A stretch of 64,000 nt of DNA from Thermotogota bacterium (GTDB lineage Bacteria; Thermotogota; Thermotogae; Petrotogales; Petrotogaceae): positions 18,899 to 82,898 of the forward strand of contig JAKOZG010000013.1 of the NCBI GenBank assembly GCA_029780115.1, given 5' to 3'. Within the stretch, counting starts at the first letter, position 1. Each line of letters begins with the position of its first letter. Position numbers and translations under genes: made by a program. Positions 37,542 through 46,681 of this stretch are shown piece after piece. Under the pieces are notes generated by a model that was given only the letters and a program-made list of their open reading frames with translations, searched no databases and was not told the origin of the DNA.

Positions 37542-37939
37542 TTTCCACCCCTTATAACCGTATCATAGCGTTGAATTGCATAAGTCATTAATCTAGATAA
37601 AGTATTATACTTTAATGTATTTTCTATCAAATATACAAATTCCTTGTCTGGATCAACATTGTTACCGTCATCTCTTAGAGATTTAGAATCATCTTCTTTT
37701 ATATCAGCTTGAATTATTTCTAAAGATGAGGTATTATTAATATGTCTATCATTATTTGTTTTCAAACTTAAAATGTCATTTTCGTTCAAACATTTCTGTA
37801 ATTCACTTTCAAAGTTTACATACTTTCTTTTGTAACCGGGAGTGTTATAATTAGATATATTTTGCGATATTACTGTTTGTCTTAAAGATAGAGCATCTAA
37901 AGTTTTTGGGATTAATCCAAAATTTATTTCATCAAACAT
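37538..37939 (-). CDS. flgB: Flagellar basal-body rod protein FlgB
   Basis: Rod subunit, 133 residues. The N-terminal flg_bb_rod motif is LRQTVISQNISNYNTPGYKR; the C-terminus NTLKYNTLSRLMTYAIQRY matches FlgB. The ATG at 37937-37939 is preceded by GGAAGGAAG. First gene of the rod unit, divergent from csaB across about 115 bp of AT-rich promoter DNA. Confidence 0.93.
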   Translation of the reverse strand: MFDEINFGLIPKTLDALSLRQTVISQNISNYNTPGYKRKYVNFESELQKCLNENDILSLKTNNDRHINNTSSLEIIQADIKEDDSKSLRDDGNNVDPDKEFVYLIENTLKYNTLSRLMTYAIQRYDTVIRGGK

Positions 37940-37984
37940 ATTAAAACTTCCTTCCTTAAATTGTGTGTAACTTATTTATCTATT

Positions 37985-38012
37985 TTGTCTCTGGTATATT
38001 ATTCTATATAAA
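37985..38012 (+). promoter_or_regulatory. Candidate promoter for csaB
   Basis: TTGTCT (37985-37990) and TATAAA (38007-38012), 16 bp apart, about 40 bp before the csaB start. Confidence 0.4.
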
Positions 38013-38054
38013 TATGTTATTTTCCTAAAAATTCCCTTGCAAGGAGTTAAATTT

Positions 38055-39080
38055 ATGAAAAAAATTTTATTAGTAGGTTATTATGGATACAAAAATTATG
38101 GCGATGATCTTCTATTAAATAGTTTCTTAAAGATTTTTGACGAAATGAAGTTTGATGGAGTGATTCTACTACCATTAGAAAATAAATTAGAATTCAGTAG
38201 TAATTATACATTTGATATACAAATCGTTCCGAGGTTCAATTTATACGAAATAAAAAAAGCTATTAAAGAGTCTGACTTAGTTGTTTTTGGAGGAGGTAAT
38301 TTATTTCAAACAGAGACATCTTATAGGAGTTTCCTTTACTATTACTGCATAGCAAATGTTGCTGCAAAAGAAAACAAAACAATTCTACTACTATCTCAAG
38401 GATTCGGATCATTTAAAAAAAACAAGGGTGTTAAAAAACTGAAAAAAATTCTTTGTTATCCCAAACTTTATGGCATCCTTAGAGATAAAACTTCATATGA
38501 ATTTGCAACAAAAATCAATAAAAACCTTTCTCTAGGTGTGGATATTGGACCATATGTTTTTTTTGATTACGAGTTCAAAAAAACAGACAAAATTGCGATT
38601 TGCTTAAAAGAAGACCATGATTTAGAACTTCTTATTAGTTTTCTTTCAACGTTTAGTAATTTCACTATATCAACTCTTGCTATAAATGCAAACCAAGATA
38701 TCATGAAAAATTATGATTTCGTGGAAAAAATAAGAAAGAAAACTAACATGAAAGCTGATTTACCTATACACGACTTTCAAAAAATTACAGAAGAAATTGC
38801 TCAATCTAAAATTGTAATTTCTGACAGATTACATAGCTCTTTAGCAGGTATCTTTTTTGAAGCTAAAACACTTACTTACAATAACATAAAAAATCGTAGA
38901 GTTATAAAAAATATTAAGGAAGATTACTCTTTTTTTTACAAAAACACTTTTGAGATACCTTTTTGTTACTACGATTTGATTGATTCTAAGTATGATTTTA
39001 AAAATCTTTCAGCAATTTATAAAGATAAAATAGAAAAAACTGTTTTTGATATCAAAAAACTCATTCAAAGCGTCTTATGA
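38055..39080 (+). CDS. csaB: Polysaccharide pyruvyl transferase CsaB
   Basis: CsaB adds pyruvate ketals to cell-wall polysaccharides, creating anchors for SLH-domain proteins, 341 residues. Features: the N-terminal LLVGYYGYKNYGDDLLL with the GD motif, LVVFGGGNLFQ, LLSQGFGSF, and the C-terminal SDRLHSSLAGIFFEAKTL with the key His. The ATG at 38055 follows AAGGAG; an in-frame upstream start lacks a site. In Thermotogota it could anchor the SLH protein of the toga. Its 3' end overlaps the convergent gene by 20 bp. Confidence 0.88.
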   Translation: MKKILLVGYYGYKNYGDDLLLNSFLKIFDEMKFDGVILLPLENKLEFSSNYTFDIQIVPRFNLYEIKKAIKESDLVVFGGGNLFQTETSYRSFLYYYCIANVAAKENKTILLLSQGFGSFKKNKGVKKLKKILCYPKLYGILRDKTSYEFATKINKNLSLGVDIGPYVFFDYEFKKTDKIAICLKEDHDLELLISFLSTFSNFTISTLAINANQDIMKNYDFVEKIRKKTNMKADLPIHDFQKITEEIAQSKIVISDRLHSSLAGIFFEAKTLTYNNIKNRRVIKNIKEDYSFFYKNTFEIPFCYYDLIDSKYDFKNLSAIYKDKIEKTVFDIKKLIQSVL

Positions 39081-40113
39081 CCATTAGTTCTTCTGAATCT
39101 GTACATAGTACCAACACAATGTTATTATCAGGAGCTTCAACTGCAATAGGATATTTCTCTGTATCTAAATCTTGATAAATATCCTTATTTTTTATTATGT
39201 ATAACTTATTTTCAATGTGTGAAATGGCGTACAAATATTCTCCATTTGGCGATACAGCAATATCGCTTATCGGAACTTCCTCTAATATTACTGAAGTCTG
39301 ACCAGAAGACAGATCATAATAATAAATTCCTCCCATCAAAGAATTACCCACTATGTTCGCTTTGTAAAGTTCCAGTTTAGTTGTGTATTTCCCAAATTGA
39401 GCAACTTTAGGTTGGTTTTTAAACTCACTTTTATACAAAATTCCGTCATAATATGTGACAAAATAAATAACTCCTTGGTATCCTGCCACATCAACAGGAT
39501 AAGAAATATTGTTGTAATTAATTATGTAGCTATTTTGATTTGGAATCAAAAAAAGGAGGTCAGTTAATCGAATATTGTTTTTATAATTTTCAAATAATGG
39601 AATGAAGACTTGAGTTCCTATATTTCTTATTAAAGGACTATGAACAGGTAATTCTACGGATTTTTTTATAAACATGTTTCTATCTATTAAATAGAATCGA
39701 TAAGGATCTGTTGTTACAACATATAAATCATTGTTTATCAGTTTGATGTTAACTGGTTTTGCCTCTAAAAGCAATTTCCTTTCTACTTTATTATTTTTAA
39801 TCTTTAATACTTCCCTTTTGTAATTATCAATAACATAAAAAAATTCTCCATCGTAAGCGCCCCCCATGGGGATAGTCGCTTCGGAAAATTCCGACTTTGC
39901 TAAAGTAAATATATCTATAAAACTTACTTTCCCTTCATAATCTGCTACAATTGCATAATTCCTTCCCAAATCAATATGAAAAGCTCTTTTACCTATTTCA
40001 AATTTAGCCACTTCTAAAAAAATATCATCGGACATCACAATTGATGCAAAAAATACCAAGCTAAAAAATAGAAAAAGTCGTTTTTTAGAAATTTTAGTCC
40101 TCTCCTTTAACAA
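39061..40113 (-). CDS. Secreted beta-propeller-like protein (342-350 aa), probable AUU start
   Basis: Function unknown. Repeated short beta-rich units (for example AIVADYEGKVSFIDIFT, SPNGEYLYAISHIENKLYII) suggest a six- or seven-bladed propeller of YVTN/quinoprotein type. The N-terminus is a signal peptide (SKKRLFLFFSLVFFASIVMS). The frame is open from TTG at 40111-40113, but no ribosome site precedes that codon; the strong AAAGGAGAGG lies inside the frame and points to ATT at 40092-40090, just before the signal peptide. It ends tail-to-tail with csaB, overlapping 20 bp. Confidence 0.75.
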   Translation of the reverse strand: MLKERTKISKKRLFLFFSLVFFASIVMSDDIFLEVAKFEIGKRAFHIDLGRNYAIVADYEGKVSFIDIFTLAKSEFSEATIPMGGAYDGEFFYVIDNYKREVLKIKNNKVERKLLLEAKPVNIKLINNDLYVVTTDPYRFYLIDRNMFIKKSVELPVHSPLIRNIGTQVFIPLFENYKNNIRLTDLLFLIPNQNSYIINYNNISYPVDVAGYQGVIYFVTYYDGILYKSEFKNQPKVAQFGKYTTKLELYKANIVGNSLMGGIYYYDLSSGQTSVILEEVPISDIAVSPNGEYLYAISHIENKLYIIKNKDIYQDLDTEKYPIAVEAPDNNIVLVLCTDSEELMVIRRFE

Positions 40114-40143
40114 TATTTTAAATCGAAGAATAACGCTTTGGAA

Positions 40144-40198
40144 AATCTAAGAATCTAATTTCATACTTTTCACGCTTTTTATTAGATTCTCTTAGATT
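40144..40198. repeat. Imperfect inverted repeat
   Basis: Left arm AATCTAAGAATCTAAT and right arm ATTAGATTCTCTTAGATT pair over 16 bp with a 2-nt bulge and a 21-nt loop. It is more than 60 bp upstream of the nearest start on the minus strand. Role unknown; could be a protein-binding site or part of a small mobile repeat. Confidence 0.5.
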
Positions 40199-40490
40199 AC
40201 CAGGGAAGGTTTCGCCATGTATCTTTTTCTACCAACCTGAAATCAAAAAAAGGAAACGAGGAAATACCGTTTATGCGACCGCTTTAATTCAAATTTTTAT
40301 TTTTTAAAATTAAAATTTTTGCTATTATTTCTATTATTAAAATATTATCAACTCTCTTTTAAAGCACAAGAATCTTGTTTCTTTTATTAATAGACTTTAA
40401 TATTTTATCATAAAAAAGGAAAAACTCAACTAAATAAAAACATCTTTGGTTAATCAAACTTCATACCTCTTAATGAGTTATCTAACTAAC

Positions 40491-40519
40491 TTGAATAAAC
40501 TATTAAAAAATGATATAAT
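40491..40519 (+). promoter_or_regulatory. Promoter for the 662-aa membrane protein gene
   Basis: TTGAAT (40491-40496) and TATAAT (40514-40519) with a 17-bp spacer, about 90 bp before the ATG at 40611. Confidence 0.65.
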
Positions 40520-40610
40520 AAAAAATGATAGGCAATTTGTTGCTAAAATGACAGAGTTAAAATGTTTACTGGCTTAACCCTGGCTTAAAAATGCAGAGTG
40601 GAGGAAAAGT

Positions 40611-42599
40611 ATGAAAAAATTAGTCGTAACTATTTTGATGGTAGCGCTATCTTTTACTGTTTTTAGCATTGAAATTGAGACTGTCAAGGATATCTATGTT
40701 TCTCTGATAAGAACTTACAACGGAGAAGAAGGAGAGGTGATAGAGGAGGAATTTCAGGATTTCATGAACGAACTGTATAATCTAGGCTTGTATAGATTTT
40801 ATAGAACTCAAATGATAGGAAGTGCTGAATATATTGACAGACCTACTAATATTCAAACCTATCTTTCTCAAATTTATTCAAATCTCGAACCAAAATTTGA
40901 AACTATTGAGGAAAAGCTAGCCTTTATAGGATTTCTCGCTTATTTACAATCTGATCTTTCAGGCGATGCAATCACTCAAGAAACAATTAGATCCCTTCCT
41001 GCATATTTTACCACCGTCCAAAACTATAAGAAAGAATTAGAAAATGATGCTTTAACTTATTTTGGGAATGTGATAATTTTTTCTCTAGGGATTGTTAATG
41101 AAGCGCCTTACACCGCTATTCAGAGATTCCCATCAAACGCTAAGATAGACGATTTGAGTTTTTATATTTACCTTGGAGAACCTGACGAAACAATAGATCA
41201 AATAATATCTGAAAATAAAGAAAGCATAGAAAACGGCATAAGGCAACTCGCAGAATCAGGTCTCAGTGGAAGACAACTACAGATTGCTATAGACCAACTG
41301 TCATATAATTATGTTTCTCCTCTACTTAAAGAAGTGGATGATCAAATAAAACAACTCACTCAAATTTTTGTAACTCTTGGAAAAGGAGAAACACACTTAG
41401 AATTCATACGATTCTTTGTTTATGGTGGAGTAATTTTAATTTCATTTATTTTCTTCAAAAAATATTTGTGGGTTTCTGTTTTAGGCGTTTATTTATGTGA
41501 GTTTTTCTATGTTTTATTCTTTTACAACCCGATTAAAGATATTGTTTCTTCCTTTGCATACGGTAGTTTTATTATCCCGTTTGTGTTTATTTTCTGGTTT
41601 GTGATGTTATGTAGAAGCTTTGGGAAGAAAGTAAAACCTATTATGAAAGCTTTGAATGTTTCAATATTTTTTCTCGCGCTTTTTTTATTTGTATTACCCA
41701 TGTACAACTCTCAAGATCTTCTGATGCAAGAAAATCAAGATTTCCATGACTCTATATTCGAAACACAGTTGTTAAATGATGTCGCTTTGTATTCACATTC
41801 ACCTCTTAATAGAGCCAGTGAACAGTTAGTTTCTCTCTTGGGAAACGAATATACTAAAATAAACACATTTTATAGATCTTCTTTTGCCGACTTTTTAAAA
41901 GGCTTAACAAATTCCAATATTGTAAGCCAAATTCAAGCTGATAAACAAAGTGTTAAGGTACAAACCAACCGAGAAGGATTAAAAATTAATAATGTAGAAA
42001 GGTACAGAGGGTTACCAGCTAATTTTTCGAAAGAAATTAATAAAATGGTGACTTATTCTAAGACCTTACAAAAACGTATCAAAAAAGAACTCAATCATTT
42101 GGAAAACAGAATACAAAACGTTATTAAATATTCAGATTCGAAATTTGAAGAGGATGTCAGAAAAACGGTTACATCCGCACTCAAAAAGACAGACTTAACT
42201 GATCCTCTGATGTCTCAAATAGCTTCATTTTATACATTAGAAAAGGCTGACAAAATTAAATTAAAACCGTTCAATTCGTCATTCGGGACAAAAATTGTAA
42301 CCCTGTTTTTTCTAGCTTTTTCTATGTTTCTTATCTTTGAAATAAATATCATGAAATACACTTCAGTTGCTCTAATGTATATTTCTAGTTTTTTAAGCTT
42401 TGTGAAACCACACAAACTCGAAGTAATAAGCCAAAGCGGTTATCCAACTTTAATATCTAAAAATTTTTCTATCAATTATATTTTCGGTGTTTTAATGTTA
42501 ATTATAACAACTATAGCCCTTTTCACTCACTTACTTCACAAAAAAGAAAACCACTCACAACTAGAAGAACATACACAAATCACAAATCTAAGTCAATAA
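40611..42599 (+). CDS. Hypothetical multi-pass membrane protein (662 aa) with signal peptide
   Basis: Not recognised. A signal peptide (MKKLVVTILMVALSFTVFS) leads into about 240 residues of acidic extracytoplasmic sequence, followed by four hydrophobic helices (about residues 265-370), a second Lys/Gln/Asn-rich soluble region with coiled-coil character (about 375-560), and further helices near the C-terminus (about 565-600 and 625-645). Strong site GTGGAGG before the ATG and its own promoter. It lies upstream of a BMP-type transporter, but a functional link is not evident. Confidence 0.75.
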   Translation: MKKLVVTILMVALSFTVFSIEIETVKDIYVSLIRTYNGEEGEVIEEEFQDFMNELYNLGLYRFYRTQMIGSAEYIDRPTNIQTYLSQIYSNLEPKFETIEEKLAFIGFLAYLQSDLSGDAITQETIRSLPAYFTTVQNYKKELENDALTYFGNVIIFSLGIVNEAPYTAIQRFPSNAKIDDLSFYIYLGEPDETIDQIISENKESIENGIRQLAESGLSGRQLQIAIDQLSYNYVSPLLKEVDDQIKQLTQIFVTLGKGETHLEFIRFFVYGGVILISFIFFKKYLWVSVLGVYLCEFFYVLFFYNPIKDIVSSFAYGSFIIPFVFIFWFVMLCRSFGKKVKPIMKALNVSIFFLALFLFVLPMYNSQDLLMQENQDFHDSIFETQLLNDVALYSHSPLNRASEQLVSLLGNEYTKINTFYRSSFADFLKGLTNSNIVSQIQADKQSVKVQTNREGLKINNVERYRGLPANFSKEINKMVTYSKTLQKRIKKELNHLENRIQNVIKYSDSKFEEDVRKTVTSALKKTDLTDPLMSQIASFYTLEKADKIKLKPFNSSFGTKIVTLFFLAFSMFLIFEINIMKYTSVALMYISSFLSFVKPHKLEVISQSGYPTLISKNFSINYIFGVLMLIITTIALFTHLLHKKENHSQLEEHTQITNLSQ

Positions 42600-42676
42600 T
42601 TACAACATAAATATTGCTTTAAACGTTCAAAATGTTTTACAAACACAGAAATCCCTTAAAAGGAGGTATTAAAAGT

Positions 42677-43777
42677 ATGAAAAAACTTTTATCTTTTGTT
42701 TTAATAACTTTATTCGTAGTTAGTAGTTTTGCGTTTAAAGTTATCATGGTTACGGACGTTGGTGGGCTTGGAGACAAATCATTTAACGATGGTGCTTGGG
42801 CTGGCGTATTGATGGCTGAAAGATTACTACCCAATGTAGAAAAAAAGATCATAGTGTCTAACGAACAAACTGATTATATACCAAACTTAGCTCAAGCTGC
42901 TAAAGAAGGTGATGTTGTAATAGGGGTAGGTTTCATGATGGCAGATGCGATATACAACATAGCAACACAATATCCTGATGTTTTTTTCATCGGTATAGAT
43001 ATAGATCCTTCCCCTGATCAAGTCATTCCAAAAAACTTAGCTCTTTATTCTTTCAGTGAGCATGAAGCTGGATTTTTGGGAGGATACGTAGCTGCTTCTG
43101 TAACCAACTCAGGCATACTCGGCTTTGTAGGAGGGCAAGATCTACCGCCTGTTAAAAGATATGAAATAGGCTATAGAGCTGGAGTGGAGGCATACAATCA
43201 ATTACATGACGCAAACGTTAAAGTAATAGTTGGATACACTGGAACCTTTGAAGAGCCTGCAAAAGGCAAACAAATGACACTTTCACAATATGGCAGTGGT
43301 GCAGATATAGTTTTTGCATGTGCTGGCGCAACAGGAAATGGTGTAATTGACGCTGCAAAAGAAACAGGGATGTCTTTCTATAATTTACCTGCTAATGCAC
43401 CTTTAGAACAAGTTATAGACAAATATTTTGAAGAAGGAAAAGGTTATTTTGCAATAGGTGTTGACGTTGATCAAGATTATATGGCCCCAGGATACGTTTT
43501 ATTGAGTATAACAAAAAAGATCGATATTGCAACCTATGAAGGAATAAGTAACGCACAATCACCAAGATATTTTCAATCTGGACATAAACTAATGGGTATA
43601 GCAGATGATGGTGTCGGTATTTCTCCAATGAAATATACAAAGGGATTAGTTTCAAACGAGATATTAGCCGAACTAGCCTATTTACAAAAACTTGCTAAAG
43701 AAGGTAGGATCGATATTCCTTCAACAGAAGCAGAATTAGCCACCCTTGATGTAAGCTATATCGAATTTCCGTTTTAA
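42677..43777 (+). CDS. BMP-family nucleoside-binding protein (PnrA-like)
   Basis: Substrate-binding protein of the BMP (basic membrane protein) family that delivers nucleosides to an ABC importer, 366 residues. Signal peptide MKKLLSFVLITLFVVSSFAF, then VIMVTDVGGLGDKSFNDGAWAG, the family hallmark, and GFLGGYVAA, GFVGGQDLPPV and ADIVFACAGATGNG. The ATG at 42677 is chosen because AGGAGG precedes it; an in-frame upstream ATG lacks a site. No lipobox Cys is seen in the signal. It is followed by a hairpin and then the ATPase and two permeases. Confidence 0.92.
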   Translation: MKKLLSFVLITLFVVSSFAFKVIMVTDVGGLGDKSFNDGAWAGVLMAERLLPNVEKKIIVSNEQTDYIPNLAQAAKEGDVVIGVGFMMADAIYNIATQYPDVFFIGIDIDPSPDQVIPKNLALYSFSEHEAGFLGGYVAASVTNSGILGFVGGQDLPPVKRYEIGYRAGVEAYNQLHDANVKVIVGYTGTFEEPAKGKQMTLSQYGSGADIVFACAGATGNGVIDAAKETGMSFYNLPANAPLEQVIDKYFEEGKGYFAIGVDVDQDYMAPGYVLLSITKKIDIATYEGISNAQSPRYFQSGHKLMGIADDGVGISPMKYTKGLVSNEILAELAYLQKLAKEGRIDIPSTEAELATLDVSYIEFPF

Positions 43778-43800
43778 TTTCATTTAATTAATTTTTAATC

Positions 43801-43828
43801 GAAGAAAGCGGGGCCTCCCGCTTTCTTC
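43801..43828 (+). terminator. Hairpin terminator or attenuator after the BMP gene
   Basis: A perfect 12-bp stem GAAGAAAGCGGG/CCCGCTTTCTTC with loop GCCT, followed by CTATAGTTTTAT. The moderate U content suggests partial termination, allowing higher expression of the binding protein than of the membrane genes. Confidence 0.7.
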
Positions 43829-43954
43829 CTATAGTTTTATATGTTACTTGTAAAGTATGACAATTTAAGTCATATCTTTTTCATTCTTAAACCTTGAAAA
43901 ATAATAAAAGACGATGTAGGAATCAAAACTATACTCAGAAAGGAGGTCGTACTT

Positions 43955-45520
43955 GTGTCAGAAGAAAATATCCAAGAAACACTCAAAGATTATGCCGTAT
44001 ATATGAAAAATATCACAAAAGTTTTTCCAAAGGTAGTAGCAAATGACAACGTAAATTTTGCGGTTAAAAAAGGCGAAATACACGCTTTGATAGGAGAAAA
44101 CGGTGCGGGAAAGACTACTTTAATGAATCAATTATATGGGTTATATAAGCCAACGAGCGGCGAAATATACGTATTTGATAAAAAGGTTGATTTTAAAGGC
44201 CCCTCAGACGCTATAAAAGCTGGAATCGGAATGGTTCACCAACATTTTATGCTTGTTGATAATTTAACAGTCGCCGAAAACGTGGTTTTAGGATCAGAAC
44301 CCAAAAAAGGTATCTTGTTTGACCTGAAATTTGCGAAAAAAGAAGTTAAGGAATTGTCCGAAAGATATGGTTTGAAGGTAGATGTGGACGCCAAAATTGA
44401 AGATATTCCTGTTGGAATGCAACAGAGAGTAGAAATTATAAAGACACTCTATAGAGGAGCCGATATCTTAATACTCGATGAACCTACTGCTGTATTAACT
44501 CCACAAGAAACTAATGAGCTATTTGAAATATTGAGGGCTTTAAAAAATGACGGAAAAACAATAATTTTTATTAGTCACAAGTTAAAAGAAGTTTTAGAGA
44601 TAAGCGATACTATTACTGTTATGAGGCTCGGTAAAGTCACAGGAACTGTAAAAACTTCAGAAACAAATGAAAAAGAGCTAGCAAACATGATGGTGGGAAG
44701 AAATGTCGTTTTAAGTATAGAGAGACCTCCAACTACTCTTGGAAAATCTATAGTAAAAGTTGAAAACATTTGGGTAAAAGATAACAGAAAATTAGATGCA
44801 GTAAAAGATTTATCCTTTGAAATAAAAGAAGGAGAGATATTAGGAATAGCAGGGGTCGCTGGCAATGGTCAAACAGAACTTGCAGAAGCATTGTCAGGCC
44901 TTAGAAAAATTGAAAGTGGTAGTTATATGTTCAATGGAAAAGAAATAACAAATCTATCTGTAAGAGAGATTAGAGAACTAGGAATAAGTCATATTCCAGA
45001 AGACAGACAAAGAAGAGGTTTAATTCCAGAATTTCCTGTTTATTTCAATCTTATATTAAGTCAACATTATAAAGAACCGTTTGCAAATCGTGGATTTCTA
45101 AATTTCGATGAAATAAAAAAATATTCTCATAGTTTAGTTAAAAAGTTTGACGTGAGACCACCTGATATTTACAATTTAGCTGGTAACTTGTCTGGAGGAA
45201 ATCAACAAAAAGTTATACTAGCAAGAGAGATAGGTTCTTCTCCCAAATTTATTATTGTATCTCAACCTACAAGAGGGCTAGATGTTGGAGCTATAGAGTA
45301 TGTTCATAAAGAATTAATTAATTTACGACTAAACAAAGGGGCAGTTTTGCTAATTTCAATGGAATTAGAAGAAATTTTGTCTCTATCAGATAGAATTTTG
45401 GTCATGTATGAAGGAAGATCAATGGGAGAATTTGAAAATGGTGAATTAACAATTGAAGAAATTGGTTTAATGATGGCTGGTAAACGAATAGAAGAGATAA
45501 AAGTATTAGAGAAAGTATGA
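43955..45520 (+). CDS. Nucleoside ABC transporter ATP-binding protein (two ABC domains)
   Basis: A double-ABC ATPase of the ribose/nucleoside type (NupA/YufO-like), 521 residues. First domain: Walker A IGENGAGKTT, Walker B ILILDEPTAVLTP. Second domain: GVAGNGQTELAEALSG instead of a canonical Walker A, LSGGNQQKVILAREI signature, and FIIVSQPTRGLDVGA Walker B. The second domain is degenerate at the P-loop, as is usual in this family. Start is GTG at 43955 with AGGAGG 8 bp upstream. Confidence 0.93.
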   Translation: MSEENIQETLKDYAVYMKNITKVFPKVVANDNVNFAVKKGEIHALIGENGAGKTTLMNQLYGLYKPTSGEIYVFDKKVDFKGPSDAIKAGIGMVHQHFMLVDNLTVAENVVLGSEPKKGILFDLKFAKKEVKELSERYGLKVDVDAKIEDIPVGMQQRVEIIKTLYRGADILILDEPTAVLTPQETNELFEILRALKNDGKTIIFISHKLKEVLEISDTITVMRLGKVTGTVKTSETNEKELANMMVGRNVVLSIERPPTTLGKSIVKVENIWVKDNRKLDAVKDLSFEIKEGEILGIAGVAGNGQTELAEALSGLRKIESGSYMFNGKEITNLSVREIRELGISHIPEDRQRRGLIPEFPVYFNLILSQHYKEPFANRGFLNFDEIKKYSHSLVKKFDVRPPDIYNLAGNLSGGNQQKVILAREIGSSPKFIIVSQPTRGLDVGAIEYVHKELINLRLNKGAVLLISMELEEILSLSDRILVMYEGRSMGEFENGELTIEEIGLMMAGKRIEEIKVLEKV

Positions 45521-45577
45521 TTATTAAAAAAATAAGGTAGGAAAGCGTAATATACCAAGAATAGGAGGCGTTAATAA

Positions 45578-46681
45578 GTGGCTTCAAAGTCAGAAGTTAC
45601 AAATATGAGAAGTAAATGGATGTCTTTCTTAGTTCCTGCCTTAGCAGTCTTAGTTTCCTTATTAATTGGTGCAATAATTATTTTAGCTATTGGCCAAAAT
45701 CCTATAAAAGCTTATGGTGTTATGTTAAAAGGTGCTTTTGGAAGTCGTGTTGCCTGGGCAGACAACATAACAAAAATGACAAGTTTGTTGTTAACAGGTT
45801 TAGCTGTGGGATTTGGTTTTAGGGCAGGAGTTTTTAATATTGGAGCCGAAGGTCAGATGGCAATGGGTGGAATATTTGCTATGATAATCGGTTTAAATTT
45901 GGGAAATGTACCTCCTGTTATAGCCATACCCTTAACAATTCTTGCTGGTATGTTGGGAGGAGCTTTTTGGGCTTCGATTGCTGGTTGGCTGAAGGCACAG
46001 ACTGGCGCACATGAAGTTATTACAACAATTATGTTAAACTGGATAGCATATCATTTAACAAACTATTTAGTATCAGGCCCTTTTACAGTTGGTATAGGAA
46101 TACCTAAATCACCCGAGATCGCAAAAAGTGCTCAGTTACCTCCACTACTGACAGCTCAAGCTTCAACTGTTCCATCAGGAATTATCATTGCTATTGCAGC
46201 TGCTATTGTAATTTATATCTTACTTGAGAAAACTACTCTCGGTTATGAAGCTAAAGCTGTAGGCTTCAACCCATATGCGGCAGAATATGGAGGCATTTCA
46301 ATAAGTAAGAATATAGTTTTGACAATGGCTATTTCAGGAGCTTTAGCTGGTTTAGCTGGTGCTTTAGAAGTTATGTGTGTACACCATAGAATATTTGGAG
46401 CTTTTACAAGCGATAGAGGATTTGACGGAATTACGATCGCTTTAATTGGGCAAAATAATCCTATTGGAATAATTTTCTCTGCCTTCCTCATCTCTTCGCT
46501 AAGAGCTGGTTCTAACTCAATGCAAACAGTTGGAGTCCCTGATGATATTATAGTAATTGTTCAAGGAATTATTATATTCTTTGTTGCTGCTGATAGAATA
46601 ATAAAAACTTGGATCATTAAAGCTTCTAAGCTTGGAAAAAACAAATCTTCTCAAACAATCAAAGGCGGTGAAGAAGCGTGA
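45578..46681 (+). CDS. Nucleoside ABC transporter permease, first (YufP-like)
   Basis: Branched-chain/ribose-type permease, 367 residues, 8-10 membrane helices. Recognisable: FRAGVFNIGAEGQMAMGG and TIMLNWIAYHL segments, typical of BMP-system permeases. Start is GTG at 45578 with TAGGAGG upstream. Its stop overlaps the next permease start (GTGA). Confidence 0.92.
   Translation: MASKSEVTNMRSKWMSFLVPALAVLVSLLIGAIIILAIGQNPIKAYGVMLKGAFGSRVAWADNITKMTSLLLTGLAVGFGFRAGVFNIGAEGQMAMGGIFAMIIGLNLGNVPPVIAIPLTILAGMLGGAFWASIAGWLKAQTGAHEVITTIMLNWIAYHLTNYLVSGPFTVGIGIPKSPEIAKSAQLPPLLTAQASTVPSGIIIAIAAAIVIYILLEKTTLGYEAKAVGFNPYAAEYGGISISKNIVLTMAISGALAGLAGALEVMCVHHRIFGAFTSDRGFDGITIALIGQNNPIGIIFSAFLISSLRAGSNSMQTVGVPDDIIVIVQGIIIFFVAADRIIKTWIIKASKLGKNKSSQTIKGGEEA

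Larger units (their letters stand above)
40114..40610. other. Long intergenic region with imperfect hairpin and repeat remnants
   Basis: About 500 bp with no convincing gene. It contains an inverted repeat of 16-18 bp (40144-40159 with 40181-40198), a short G+C-richer segment at 40200-40230 resembling the GGGCTTCGCCCTGTA elements in degenerate form, and a plus-strand promoter at 40491-40519 for the following membrane protein gene. Confidence 0.5.

Noticed and set aside
37940..38054. Flagellar sigma-28 promoter before flgB
   Set aside because: No TAAA and GCCGATAA pair could be found; the region is simply AT-rich.
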